Assembly: GCA_036265615.1 (NCBI GenBank)
Contig: DATAOT010000219.1
Location: forward strand, 1 to 20,825
Direction: 5' to 3'
Length of the DNA: 20,825 nucleotides
Origin: DATAFF01 sp036265615
GTDB taxonomy: Bacteria; Pseudomonadota; Alphaproteobacteria; Rhizobiales; Aestuariivirgaceae
Part shown: piece after piece, positions 7,248 to 14,884 of the stretch
Layout of the letters: each line of letters opens with the position of its first letter
Numbering within the stretch: position 1 is the stretch's first letter
The notes under the pieces: model-generated
The model's input: the letters and a program-made list of their open reading frames with translations, nothing else
Told to the model about the DNA's origin: nothing
Database searches by the model: none
Position numbers and translations under genes: made by a program

Positions 7248-8198
7248 TTACTTGCCCATCATCTGCTTCATGCTGGCCATGAAGTCATCGACGTTCGACT
7301 GATCGATGACCTTGCCGGGAACGATGATGATCCCGTCGGCCGGAATGCCGGATTTGTCCTTTTCGAGGTACTTGGCCATCAGCTTCATGCCCTGATAGCC
7401 CCATTCGAAGGGCTGCTGGACGACCGTACCCACGATCGAGCCCTCCTTGACGCCCCCGAGAGTGATCGGGTCCTCGTCAAAGCCGATGACCTTGATCTGG
7501 CCGAGCTTGCCGGCTTCCTTCAGCACCTCGTAGATTCGCGGGGTGTTGTAGGAGTAAAAGCCCACGAGGCAGGAGACGTCGGGCATCGCGGCAAGAGTGT
7601 CCTCGACATTGCGCTTGGCTCGAGTCTGGTCGATCTCGTCGCCCCGCACGTCGACCAGCTCGACCTTCGAGCCCTTCAGCACCTCCTTGACACCCTCGAT
7701 GCGCTCGCGGGCGTTGTCGGCGCCGAGCAGGCCGACAAAGCCGACGCACTTGCCGCCGTTTGGCAGCGCCTTGAGCATCAGCTTGCCGGCTTCCTTGCCG
7801 AGGTCCGTGTTGGAGGATCCGATATAGGCCACCCGCTTGGACTTCGGCGCATCTGAATCGGTGGTGAACAGCAGTGCCTGCTCGGCGATCTTGTTCAGGC
7901 CCTCGGTCTGATTCTTGGGATCGACGGCGCTGACCATTATGGCGGAGGCACCCGCCGCGACGAGGTCTTCCATGACGCGCTGCTGGACGGCGGCGGCCGC
8001 CTGCTCGGGATACTTGAACTGCAGGTCGTAGTTGGGCAGCTCGCCTTGCGCCTTCTTGACCCCGGCTTCGGCGATCTTCCAGAAGTCCGAGGCGCCGTTG
8101 ACGACGAAGACGAGGGTCTTCTTGTCTGCCGCCGTGGCTGCCGTCGCAATCGCGATCGCGAGCGCGGCGGACAGGCCGGCGATGATCATGCGCTTCAT
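7248..8198 (-). CDS. Periplasmic sugar-binding protein (CUT2/RbsB-type)
   Basis: The 316-residue protein starts with a Sec signal peptide (MKRMIIAGLSAALAIAIA, cleavage probably after the ATAATAA region) and continues as a type I periplasmic binding domain of the RbsB/LacI-like class. The LVFVVNGASDFWKIAEAGVKK opening, the IMVSAVDP stretch and the late VIGFDEDP segment are typical. It captures the substrate for the permease and ATPase encoded downstream. ATG 8198 was chosen because GGAGGAG lies a few bases upstream; an in-frame start at 8219 would put the ribosome binding site inside the coding region. The sugar cannot be deduced, since no sugar-metabolic enzyme or dedicated regulator lies beside the operon. 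Confidence 0.9.
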   Translation of the reverse strand: MKRMIIAGLSAALAIAIATAATAADKKTLVFVVNGASDFWKIAEAGVKKAQGELPNYDLQFKYPEQAAAAVQQRVMEDLVAAGASAIMVSAVDPKNQTEGLNKIAEQALLFTTDSDAPKSKRVAYIGSSNTDLGKEAGKLMLKALPNGGKCVGFVGLLGADNARERIEGVKEVLKGSKVELVDVRGDEIDQTRAKRNVEDTLAAMPDVSCLVGFYSYNTPRIYEVLKEAGKLGQIKVIGFDEDPITLGGVKEGSIVGTVVQQPFEWGYQGMKLMAKYLEKDKSGIPADGIIIVPGKVIDQSNVDDFMASMKQMMGK

Positions 8199-8228
8199 CC
8201 GGTTTCTCCTCCCGTTCAAAATACAGCT

Positions 8229-8274
8229 CCCTGCCGGGACAGGGCTGGTCAGGCGGGACTATAGCCTATATTCC
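8229..8274 (-). promoter_or_regulatory. Candidate promoter/operator of the sugar ABC operon: interrupted palindrome plus leader hairpin
   Basis: The 106-base gap between tupB and the sugar-binding gene holds two symmetric elements. GGACTATAGCCTATATTCC (8256-8274) is a 19-bp palindrome centred on 8265 with one mismatched pair. Read on the minus strand it contains TATAGT, a plausible -10 element. Nearer the gene, CCCTG (8229-8233) and CAGGG (8240-8244) form a 5-bp stem with a 6-base loop in the presumed leader. No good -35 is visible. A LacI- or RpiR-type repressor site is possible but inferred. Confidence 0.4.
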
Positions 8275-8304
8275 GCGTGGAAAAAGAGGAACGGCCTTGC
8301 CTGG

Positions 8305-8994
8305 CTAGCCTGCCTGGATCTCGCTGACCCGTCGGACAATCCAGGCGAGAGCGTTGACCGAGATGATGATCATGACAAGCATGAGACCAAGCCCGATGGC
8401 CAGCGGCAGATCGCCCTTCGAGGTCTCGAGCGCAATGGCCGTGGTCATGGTGCGGGTGAAGCCGTCGATATTGCCGCCTACGATCATGACCGTACCGACC
8501 TCGGCGGCGGCGCGGCCAAAACCTGCGAGCAGCACCGTCACCAGACTGAGGCGGGCCTCCCAGAGAAGCGTTCCCACTCGCTGCAGCGCCGGGATGCGCA
8601 ACGCTGTCATCTCGTTGCGATACTCGCTCCACAGATCCTCGATGGTCTGACGGGCCAGTGAGCCGATGATCGGCAGCACCAGCATGGATTGAGCCACGAT
8701 CATCGCTGGCGGCGTGAACAGCAGACCGAGAAATCCCAGCGGCCCCGAGCGCGACAGGAGAAGATAGGCCACGAGCCCCACCACGACCGGCGGCAGCCCC
8801 ATGAAAGCGTTCAGGATGACGACGAGGCCCCATCGGCCGGGAAAGCGCAGCAGTGCCAGCGCCGCGCCGAGCGGAAGCCCGATCAGGCCTGCCAGCCCCG
8901 TTGCACTGCAGCTGACAATGAGGGAAAGCCGGATGATGTCGAAGTACCGTGCATCGAAATTCGGCAGGAAACCGAGTGCCGAGCCAGCGTCCAT
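8305..8994 (-). CDS. tupB: Tungstate ABC transporter permease TupB-like, orphan
   Basis: The 229-residue membrane protein resembles TupB/WtpB-type permeases: a BPD_transp_1 fold with about five membrane segments, the stretch MGLPPVVVGLVAYLLLSRSGPLG, and the cytoplasmic-loop EAA region leading into GFGRAAAEVGTVMIVGGNIDGFTRTMTTAIALETSKGD. TupB is known to import tungstate together with the binding protein TupA and the ATPase TupC. The start at ATG 8994 has AAGGA 8 bases upstream and is preferred to TTG 9012. Neither tupA nor tupC is in the window: an epimerase gene lies upstream and a sugar ABC operon downstream. Molybdate or another oxyanion is a possible alternative substrate. Confidence 0.78.
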   Translation of the reverse strand: MDAGSALGFLPNFDARYFDIIRLSLIVSCSATGLAGLIGLPLGAALALLRFPGRWGLVVILNAFMGLPPVVVGLVAYLLLSRSGPLGFLGLLFTPPAMIVAQSMLVLPIIGSLARQTIEDLWSEYRNEMTALRIPALQRVGTLLWEARLSLVTVLLAGFGRAAAEVGTVMIVGGNIDGFTRTMTTAIALETSKGDLPLAIGLGLMLVMIIISVNALAWIVRRVSEIQAG

Positions 8995-9063
8995 GAACCT
9001 GTTCCTTGCCAATCGGTCTGTCTGATTGCGGATTGATGTTTCTGAGGCACCCCCGCCGACATC

Positions 9064-10029
9064 CTATCGCTGATCGTGCCTGGCGCGCAGCGCCTCATGG
9101 TAGCCGCGCAGGCCCTCGGCAAGAGCAATGCGCGGCGCATAGCCGAGATCTCGCCGGGCGTTCGTCAGCAAGAAGCCTTCTGGACCCGCGGTGGAACTGC
9201 TGCGGCTCGAGAACGACACTTCGAGTCCCGGCGCGAGCCCGCGCACGATCGCGACGACCTCGCTCATCGGGATGCCGTTGCCGGCCGAGATGTTGTAGAT
9301 CAGCCGCCGCAAGGAGGCCGCACGGGCCGCAGCAATCAGGCCGGCTACCACATCCTCGACATGGACATAGTGCGTCATCTCCTCGGGGGCGCCTGCAATC
9401 TGCAGCGGGCGGGCCTCGAACGTCGCCCGCAGAAGCTCTTCAAGCGTTGTCGGCGTCTGCCGGCCGGGGCCATAAACCCAGGACAGCCTCAGCGCCACTG
9501 CCTCGACCCCGTGCTCGCGCACATAACCGGTCATCGCCTGCTCCGCGGCAACCTTGCTGGCACCATAGACTGACCCCGGATCGGGCGGTGTGTCCTCCTC
9601 GATCGGTGCCGCATTGATCGCGCCATAGACCGAACAGCTGGAGCAGAAGACGAAACGGCCGCTCGCTTGGCGCCGTACGGCTTCGAGAAGGTGCGCCGTT
9701 CCAAGGACATTGATGCGCCAGATGTCGAGCGGACGTTCCGCCATGATCATCGGTCCGGAGACGGCACCGCAATGGAAGATCGTATCGAAACGCTCGCGGC
9801 CAAACAGGAGATCGACCTGTCGTAGATCGGTGATGTCGCAGGCGCGAAACTCCGCACCATCGTTGCCGCTGTCGGCGAGGTCGCTGCCGACCACGGATTC
9901 GCCGCCTTGCACCAAGGTCCTCGACAGTGCCGAGCCGATGAATCCCCGAGAGCCGGTGACGAGCACCCGCCCGAGGTTGCGATGCGATTTGGCGGAAGTT
10001 CCAGGAAGCGGACCTGGCGCTTCGGTCAT
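9064..10029 (-). CDS. NAD-dependent epimerase/dehydratase (extended SDR)
   Basis: The 321-residue protein is an extended short-chain dehydrogenase of the GalE-like group. It has the Rossmann motif TGSRGFIG (25-32), an acidic residue at the end of strand two (Asp50), which favours NAD over NADP, the CSSCSVYG segment (129-136) and the catalytic YGASK (Tyr155, Lys159). These enzymes epimerise, dehydrate or oxidise sugars or sugar acids, often nucleotide-activated. The exact substrate is not readable; UDP-sugar epimerase and sugar-acid dehydrogenase are both possible. GAGAGG precedes the ATG. It is divergent from the liv-type operon and upstream of tupB on the same strand. Confidence 0.85.
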   Translation of the reverse strand: MTEAPGPLPGTSAKSHRNLGRVLVTGSRGFIGSALSRTLVQGGESVVGSDLADSGNDGAEFRACDITDLRQVDLLFGRERFDTIFHCGAVSGPMIMAERPLDIWRINVLGTAHLLEAVRRQASGRFVFCSSCSVYGAINAAPIEEDTPPDPGSVYGASKVAAEQAMTGYVREHGVEAVALRLSWVYGPGRQTPTTLEELLRATFEARPLQIAGAPEEMTHYVHVEDVVAGLIAAARAASLRRLIYNISAGNGIPMSEVVAIVRGLAPGLEVSFSSRSSSTAGPEGFLLTNARRDLGYAPRIALAEGLRGYHEALRARHDQR

Positions 10030-10149
10030 TCGGCCTCTCGATTGCCGCTCTGCAAGTTGTAATAAATGTTAGCTGCGTGATACTAATGCTTCCGTTTATA
10101 ACATCAAGACGTGCCCGGGAATCCAGGGGCAAACGACAGGGGAGGAGCC
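10030..10149. promoter_or_regulatory. Divergent promoter region between epimerase and the Liv/catabolic operon
   Basis: This 120-base gap contains a stretch (about 10052-10108) clearly richer in A and T than the surrounding DNA. For the rightward operon, TTGTAA (10057-10062), a 16-base spacer and GATACT (10079-10084) form a plausible sigma-70-type promoter; TATAAC (10097-10102) is another possible -10. ATGTTA (10066-10071) and TAACAT (10099-10104) are perfect inverted copies whose centres are 33 bases apart, about three helical turns. This is a candidate site for the RpiR regulator encoded in the operon. The end holds the purine-rich ribosome binding site (GGGGAGGAG) of livG. No terminator was seen. 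Confidence 0.45.
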
Positions 10150-10950
10150 GTGCTGACGGGCCGCGAGGTGCTGCTCGAAGTCGTCGGGCTTAGGAAGAAT
10201 TTCGGCGGCGTGCGGGCGCTCGAGAAACTGGACCTGACAATCGCCTCGGGCGAGCTCGTCGGCCTCATCGGACCGAACGGCTCCGGCAAGACCACCGCTT
10301 TCAATCTCCTGACCGGCGTTTTGCGGCCAAGCGGTGGCCGCATTGTCTTCCGCAGTCAGGACGTCACGGGAAATCGTCCCGAGCAGAATGCGCGCCTCGG
10401 CATGGCGCGGACCTTTCAGAACATCCGCCTGTTCCGTGACCTGCCGGTCATCGACAATGTCGCGGTGGGCCTGCACATGCGGCACGGAGCGGGGTTCTGG
10501 CCCACCATGCTGCGCATTCCCGCCGCCGCCCGCTCGGAAGCAGCGATCCGCGACCGGGCGCGGGAGGTGCTGGCGGTGCTCGATCTCGGGCACCGTGCGG
10601 GCGATCTCGTGGCCGACCTCCCCTATGGCGATCAGCGCAAGGTCGAGTTCGCGCGTGCGCTCGCGACCGAGCCGTCTCTCTTGCTGCTCGACGAACCTTC
10701 TGCCGGCATGAACCCGCAGGAGACCGCGGAGCTCGGTGCGACGGTTGCAAGGCTCCATGCCCAGCTCGGTCTCACGATCGTGCTGGTCGAGCACGACATG
10801 AAGATGATCATGACCCACTGCCAGCGCATTCTGGTCATGCATCAGGGCCAGATTCTTGCCGAGGGCTCGCCGGAGCAGATCCAGAAGGATTCACGCGTCA
10901 TCGAGGCCTATCTTGGTCGTCGCCGCGAGAGCATCCATGCTGTGGCTTGA
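10150..10950 (+). CDS. livG: Branched-chain amino acid-type ABC transporter ATPase LivG
   Basis: The 266-residue ATPase has Walker A GPNGSGKTT (41-49), the Q-loop region RTFQNIRLF, a LivG-typical divergent signature LPYGDQRK (157-164) and Walker B LLLLDEP (Asp181, Glu182), with the switch His in VEHDM. A closing SPEQIQKDSRVIEAYLG segment is typical of LivG. It is one of two ATPases driving the HAAT-family importer. GTG 10150 was chosen because GGAGG lies 4 bases upstream; the in-frame GTG at 10111 lacks a ribosome binding site. Its 3' end overlaps livF by 14 bases. Although named Liv, such transporters often carry other substrates, and the downstream genes suggest an amide or amine compound. 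Confidence 0.9.
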   Translation: MLTGREVLLEVVGLRKNFGGVRALEKLDLTIASGELVGLIGPNGSGKTTAFNLLTGVLRPSGGRIVFRSQDVTGNRPEQNARLGMARTFQNIRLFRDLPVIDNVAVGLHMRHGAGFWPTMLRIPAAARSEAAIRDRAREVLAVLDLGHRAGDLVADLPYGDQRKVEFARALATEPSLLLLDEPSAGMNPQETAELGATVARLHAQLGLTIVLVEHDMKMIMTHCQRILVMHQGQILAEGSPEQIQKDSRVIEAYLGRRRESIHAVA

Positions 10951-11659
10951 GGATGTCCATGTCCGCCGCGGCGGCACGCATGCACTTCGGGGCATCGATC
11001 TCGAAGTCCACCGCGGTGAGATCGTCGCGCTCATCGGCGCCAATGGTGCGGGCAAGACCACCACGCTGTCGGCCATTTCCGGTTTGTTGCGCTGCCAGCA
11101 GGGGCGGATCGATTTCGCGCCGAACGGCGAGCGCCTCGACATCTCGCGGATGCGCGCCGAGCGGATCGTGGCCGCCGGCATCTCTCACTGTCCCGAAGGC
11201 CGGCAGATCTTTGGCAATCTGTCTGTCTCCGAGAACTTGATGGTTGGTGCCTACCTGCGCGCCGACCCGGGCGGCATCGAACAGGATCTGGCGGCCGTGC
11301 ACCGGCTCTTTCCGATTCTCGCCGCCCGCGCCCCGCTCCCGGGCAACCGGCTCTCGGGCGGCGAACAGATGATGCTCGCCATCGGACGCGCACTGATGAG
11401 CCGGCCCAGGCTGCTGCTGCTCGACGAACCCTCGCTCGGTCTGGCCCCGCAACTGGTCGAACAGATCTTCGATATCCTACAGCGCATCCGGAACGAGGGC
11501 ACGGCCGTCCTGTTGGTCGAGCAGAATGCAGCCATGGCGCTCGATTTGGCTGATCGCGCCTATGTGCTGGAGACCGGTCTCATGAAGCTCTCCGGCACCG
11601 GTAAGGCGCTGGCGGAGAATCTCGAGGTTCAGCGCGCCTATCTCGGAGTGGGTCCATGA
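10937..11659 (+). CDS. livF: Branched-chain amino acid-type ABC transporter ATPase LivF
   Basis: The 240-residue protein is the second ATPase of the Liv-type importer. It has Walker A GANGAGKTT (34-42), the LivF-typical CPEGRQIFGNLSVSENL stretch (85-101), the signature LSGGEQ (139-144) and Walker B LLLLDEPSLGL (Asp163, Glu164), with VEQNA at the switch region. It pairs with LivG on the cytoplasmic face of LivH/LivM. The start ATG lies inside the end of livG, and the stop overlaps the livH start as ATGA, so livF and livH are translationally coupled. Confidence 0.92.
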   Translation: MLWLEDVHVRRGGTHALRGIDLEVHRGEIVALIGANGAGKTTTLSAISGLLRCQQGRIDFAPNGERLDISRMRAERIVAAGISHCPEGRQIFGNLSVSENLMVGAYLRADPGGIEQDLAAVHRLFPILAARAPLPGNRLSGGEQMMLAIGRALMSRPRLLLLDEPSLGLAPQLVEQIFDILQRIRNEGTAVLLVEQNAAMALDLADRAYVLETGLMKLSGTGKALAENLEVQRAYLGVGP

Positions 11660-12552
11660 CGGCTGCCTACGTCCTCGAGCAGATCGCGAACGGCATCATT
11701 CTCGGCAGCATGTATGCGCTGATCGCGATCGGTTTCTCACTGATCTACGGGATCGTGCGGCTGATCAATTTCGCCCATGGTGACATCGTAACGATTGGCG
11801 CCTTTGCAATGTTGGCGAGCATCACAGCCTTTCACGCGCCTTTTCCGGTGGCCGTCATCGTCGTGTTGGTCGTCGGCGCGGCGGTCGGCATGCTGATCGA
11901 GCGCATCGCCTTCCGTCCGATGCGCGGGGCGCCGCAGGTGACCGGGTTCATTGCCTCGCTCGCGGTCGCGATCGTCATCGAGAATCTGGGCATCATGACG
12001 GTCACCGCCCAGCCTCGAAACTTCATCGTGCCCGCCTATCTCGGCGCCTTCATCCGCTTGGGACCGCTGCAGATCCGCGCCATCGACCTCGCGATCGTCG
12101 TCCTGGCAATCATCTTGATGACCGCACTCGCGCTCTTCGTGCGCTTCACCAAGGCTGGCATGGCGATGCGGGCGACCGCGGAGAACTACAATGTCGCGCG
12201 CCTCATGGGCATCAACATCGATCGGATGATCATGCTGGCCTTCGCGATTGGCAGCGCGCTTGCTGCCGCGGCCGGCCTGATGTGGGGCAGCAAATACAGC
12301 CAGATCAGTCCGCTGATGGGCCTGATCCCCGGCCTCAAGGCGTTCGTCGCAGCCGTCATCGGCGGCGTCGGCTCGATCAGCGGCGCAATGCTGGGTGGTT
12401 ACGTGCTCGGCCTTGCCGAGGTTCTTTTCGTCGGGCTGCTGCCTCCGGAATATTCCGGCTACCGGAACGTTTTCGTGTTCGCGACTCTGATCGTGATTCT
12501 GCTTGTCATGCCCAACGGCCTGCTCGGCCGCAGCACCGAGGATCGGGCCTGA
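11656..12552 (+). CDS. livH: Branched-chain amino acid-type ABC permease LivH
   Basis: The 298-residue permease begins with the LivH hallmark LEQIANGIILGSMYALIAIGFSLIYGIVRLINFAHGD and has about eight membrane segments. The cytoplasmic loop RATAENYNVARLMGINIDRMI contacts the ATPases. The C-terminal GLIPGLKAFVAAVIGGVGSISGAMLGGYVLG segment is family-typical. With LivM it forms the inner-membrane channel. The gene overlaps livF by four bases (ATGA) and livM by one base (TGATG). Confidence 0.93.
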   Translation: MTAAYVLEQIANGIILGSMYALIAIGFSLIYGIVRLINFAHGDIVTIGAFAMLASITAFHAPFPVAVIVVLVVGAAVGMLIERIAFRPMRGAPQVTGFIASLAVAIVIENLGIMTVTAQPRNFIVPAYLGAFIRLGPLQIRAIDLAIVVLAIILMTALALFVRFTKAGMAMRATAENYNVARLMGINIDRMIMLAFAIGSALAAAAGLMWGSKYSQISPLMGLIPGLKAFVAAVIGGVGSISGAMLGGYVLGLAEVLFVGLLPPEYSGYRNVFVFATLIVILLVMPNGLLGRSTEDRA

Positions 12553-13592
12553 TGGAGCGGCGCTCGAACCTGGTAGCGGTTTTCGGCGCGGCCCTCGCCG
12601 GGGCGGTGCTGGTTTATGGCGCCAGCTCGGTCCTCAATCCTTATCTGCTCTCGATCATCGCCTTCCTTGGCATCAATGTCATTCTCGCAGTCAGCCTCAA
12701 CATCACCAACGGCTTCACCGGTCTGTTCTCGCTCGGCCATCCGGCTTTCATGACGATCGGCGGCTACGTCACCGCGATAATGACGATACTGCCGGCGCGC
12801 AAGGCCCATCTCCTGCCGGATTTGCCTGCCTTCCTGGCTCGGATGCAATGGCCTTTCCTGCCAGCTTTGATAGCCGGCGGGCTTGTCGCGACCCTGGCGG
12901 CGATCATCGTCGGTTTTCCGGTCTTGCGGCTGCGCGGCCACTATCTGGCCGTCGCAACGCTCGGATTGATCTTCATCATTCAGGGGCTGGCCACCAATCT
13001 CGACGGCTATACACGGGGTGCGCTGGGCCTCAACGGCCTGCCGGAGCTCACCAATCTTTGGTGGGTCTACGGTTGGATGCTGCTGACGCTCTACGTCTGT
13101 TGGACGGTCAAGCATTCCTCTCTCGGACGCACCATGATGGCGATACGCGAGAACGAGCTGGCAGCTGCCTGCTTGGGCGTGAAGATAACGCGCACACGAA
13201 TCCTGTCCTTCGCGCTCGGAGCCTTTTTCGCTGGCGTCGCCGGTGGCCTCTGGGCGCATCTGGTGACGCTGATCACCCCGACCTCCTTCACCTTCCTCCT
13301 GGCATTCCAGCTCGTGGTCATCGTGGTGCTGGGCGGCAGCGGCAGCATCACCGGGGCGACGCTGGTCGCGGCTGCGCTCACGATCGCAACGGAAGCGCTG
13401 CATCCGGTGGAGGAGGCGGTCGGCCTCTACGGCCTCAGTCAGACCCTTCTCGCCATCGCCGTGCTGCTGGTTCTGATCTATCGGCCGAAAGGCCTCTTCG
13501 GAATGGCCGAGCCTGATCTCCTTGCCTGGATCAGAAAACTGCCCGGTCGCCAACCGACCCATTCCGGGTCAAAGCGCCATAGGGAGGTGTGA
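12552..13592 (+). CDS. livM: Branched-chain amino acid-type ABC permease LivM
   Basis: The 346-residue permease carries the LivM markers NITNGFTGLFSLGHPAFMTIGGY near residues 46-68, a PVLRLRGHYLAVATLG stretch and the ATPase-contact loop IRENELAAACLGVKITRTRIL. About nine or ten membrane segments are visible. It is the LivH partner. ATG 12552 is chosen because it overlaps the livH stop as TGATG, the arrangement expected for a coupled subunit. The binding-protein gene follows after two bases. Confidence 0.92.
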   Translation: MERRSNLVAVFGAALAGAVLVYGASSVLNPYLLSIIAFLGINVILAVSLNITNGFTGLFSLGHPAFMTIGGYVTAIMTILPARKAHLLPDLPAFLARMQWPFLPALIAGGLVATLAAIIVGFPVLRLRGHYLAVATLGLIFIIQGLATNLDGYTRGALGLNGLPELTNLWWVYGWMLLTLYVCWTVKHSSLGRTMMAIRENELAAACLGVKITRTRILSFALGAFFAGVAGGLWAHLVTLITPTSFTFLLAFQLVVIVVLGGSGSITGATLVAAALTIATEALHPVEEAVGLYGLSQTLLAIAVLLVLIYRPKGLFGMAEPDLLAWIRKLPGRQPTHSGSKRHREV

Positions 13593-13594
13593 CT

Positions 13595-14758
13595 ATGAAG
13601 TCGATCCTGACGCGATTGATGACGGCAGCCGCCGTCATCGGCATGCTTGCGACCGTGCCCCACGTCAAGGCGGCCGATCCGATCAAGATCGTGGCACTCT
13701 ACAACCTTAGTGCCGGTGGCCTCGCCTCGATCGATGGGCCATCGCTCAACGGTGTCAAGCTGATGGCCAAGCAGATCAATGACGCGGGCGGCCTGCTCGG
13801 CGGTCGCATGATCGAGCTCACCGCCATCGACACCAAGAATGACTTGAAGGAGGCGGCGACCGGCGCCAAGCGCGCCGTCTCGATGGAGGGCGTGGTCGCC
13901 GGCATCGGTCACAGCGATACGACCTTCGCGCTGGCCTCGGCGCCGTTGTTCCAGGCCCAGGGCCTTCCTTTCGTGACCTCCGGCGCTACCTCGCCCGATC
14001 TGCCGGACATGATCGGAGGAGAGATGTTCCTGGCCTGCTTCGCCGATGACGTTCAAGCTCATGCCATGGCCGAATATGCCTACAACACGCTGGGCATCCA
14101 CAACATTGTCATGTGGACCGACAACGCCATGGACTACACCAAAGGTCTGTCGAAATATTTCCAGGATCGCTTCACCAAGCTCGGTGGCAAGGTGCTGCTG
14201 AACGACATCTACATGACCGAGGACAAGGACTTTTCGGCCTTGGTCTCGCGGCTCAAGGCAAACCCGGATGCGCAGGGCGTGTTTGCGTCGTCCGGCCCTG
14301 ACACCGCAGGCATCATCATCAAGCAGATCCGCGAAGCAGGTATCAAGCTGCCGATACTTGGCGGCGATGGCTATGACACCGAGCTTGTCTCGACCGTGCC
14401 GGGGCCGGATCTGTCCGACAATGTTTACTTCACCACCCACGCTTATGTCGGTCTCGATACCGGCACCGCCAAGGCGTTTCGCGAGGCCTATCAGAAGGAA
14501 TTCGGCAATCCGCCGGAGAACGCCTTCGCAGCCCTCGGATATGACGCGATGGGGCTGGTCGCTGACGCGATCAAGCGCGCCGGTTCGACGGATGCGGCGG
14601 CCATCACCAAGGCGCTCAACGAGACCACCGCATATCCCGCTGTCACTGGCCAGATCGCCTTCAAGAATGGCAGCCGCATTCCGAGCAAACCGGTCGCCAT
14701 CATGTATGTCGACCATGGCAAGGTCAATCTGAAGACGACGGTCACGCCTCAAGGCTGA
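13595..14758 (+). CDS. Periplasmic substrate-binding protein of the Liv-type transporter
   Basis: The 387-residue protein has a signal peptide (about residues 1-27, cleavage near HVKA/ADP) followed by a type I periplasmic binding fold of the LivJ/amide-binding class: IKIVALYNLSAGGLASIDGPSLNGVKLMAKQ at the start, the GVVAGIGHSDTTFALASAPLF stretch, and ALGYDAMGLVADAIKRAG near the end. It delivers the substrate to LivH/LivM. ATG 13595 has GGAGGTG 5 bases upstream. The family binds amino acids, amides, urea and aromatic acids, so the name alone does not fix the ligand. It is followed by a hairpin cluster. Confidence 0.9.
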   Translation: MKSILTRLMTAAAVIGMLATVPHVKAADPIKIVALYNLSAGGLASIDGPSLNGVKLMAKQINDAGGLLGGRMIELTAIDTKNDLKEAATGAKRAVSMEGVVAGIGHSDTTFALASAPLFQAQGLPFVTSGATSPDLPDMIGGEMFLACFADDVQAHAMAEYAYNTLGIHNIVMWTDNAMDYTKGLSKYFQDRFTKLGGKVLLNDIYMTEDKDFSALVSRLKANPDAQGVFASSGPDTAGIIIKQIREAGIKLPILGGDGYDTELVSTVPGPDLSDNVYFTTHAYVGLDTGTAKAFREAYQKEFGNPPENAFAALGYDAMGLVADAIKRAGSTDAAAITKALNETTAYPAVTGQIAFKNGSRIPSKPVAIMYVDHGKVNLKTTVTPQG

Positions 14759-14791
14759 CCAAAGGACTGGGATCTCCCCCGGAGGCGGGCT

Positions 14792-14832
14792 CGAAGGCCG
14801 GCCTTCGGGGTGCCGACCCGGCACCGGCACCC
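14792..14832. repeat. Intercistronic hairpin cluster with two mutually exclusive stems
   Basis: Three GC-rich structures lie 33 bases beyond the binding-protein stop. CGAAGGCCGGCCTTCG (14792-14807) is a perfect 16-bp palindrome. GGTGCCG (14809-14815) pairs perfectly with CGGCACC (14819-14825) over a 3-base loop. GGGTGCC (14808-14814) pairs equally perfectly with GGCACCC (14826-14832), so the last two stems exclude each other. No U-run follows, so this is not a standard terminator. It may stabilise the upstream transporter mRNA or attenuate transcription into the enzyme genes; the role is inferred. Confidence 0.6.
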
Positions 14833-14851
14833 TGACTGGAGGACCATCGAG

Positions 14852-14884
14852 ATGCCTGAGCCTTCGAGAAGCATCATGTCATGA
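14852..14884 (+). CDS. Ten-codon mini-ORF (possible leader peptide) coupled to the amidohydrolase gene
   Basis: An ATG at 14852 opens a frame encoding MPEPSRSIMS and stops at 14882-14884, where the stop overlaps the next gene's start as ATGA. GGAGGA at 14838-14843 is placed ideally, 8 bases before this ATG. The following amidohydrolase start has only a weak GAGAAG of its own, so ribosomes probably load at the mini-ORF and reinitiate. The peptide has no recognisable function or run of a single amino acid. It could instead be a chance frame. Confidence 0.4.
   Translation: MPEPSRSIMS

Noticed and set aside
6774..7856. Plus-strand open frame of 360 codons opposite the sugar ATPase and binding protein
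   Set aside because: It crosses the gap between two well-supported minus-strand genes and resembles nothing known to me.
10606..10641. Non-canonical ABC signature in LivG (PYGDQRK instead of LSGGQ) as a possible defect
   Set aside because: LivG proteins normally have a YGxQR-type signature, so this is ordinary for the family.
13478..14830. Minus-strand open frame of 450 codons opposite the binding-protein gene
   Set aside because: The plus strand encodes a signal peptide and a clear binding-protein fold with a good ribosome binding site; the antisense frame has none of these.
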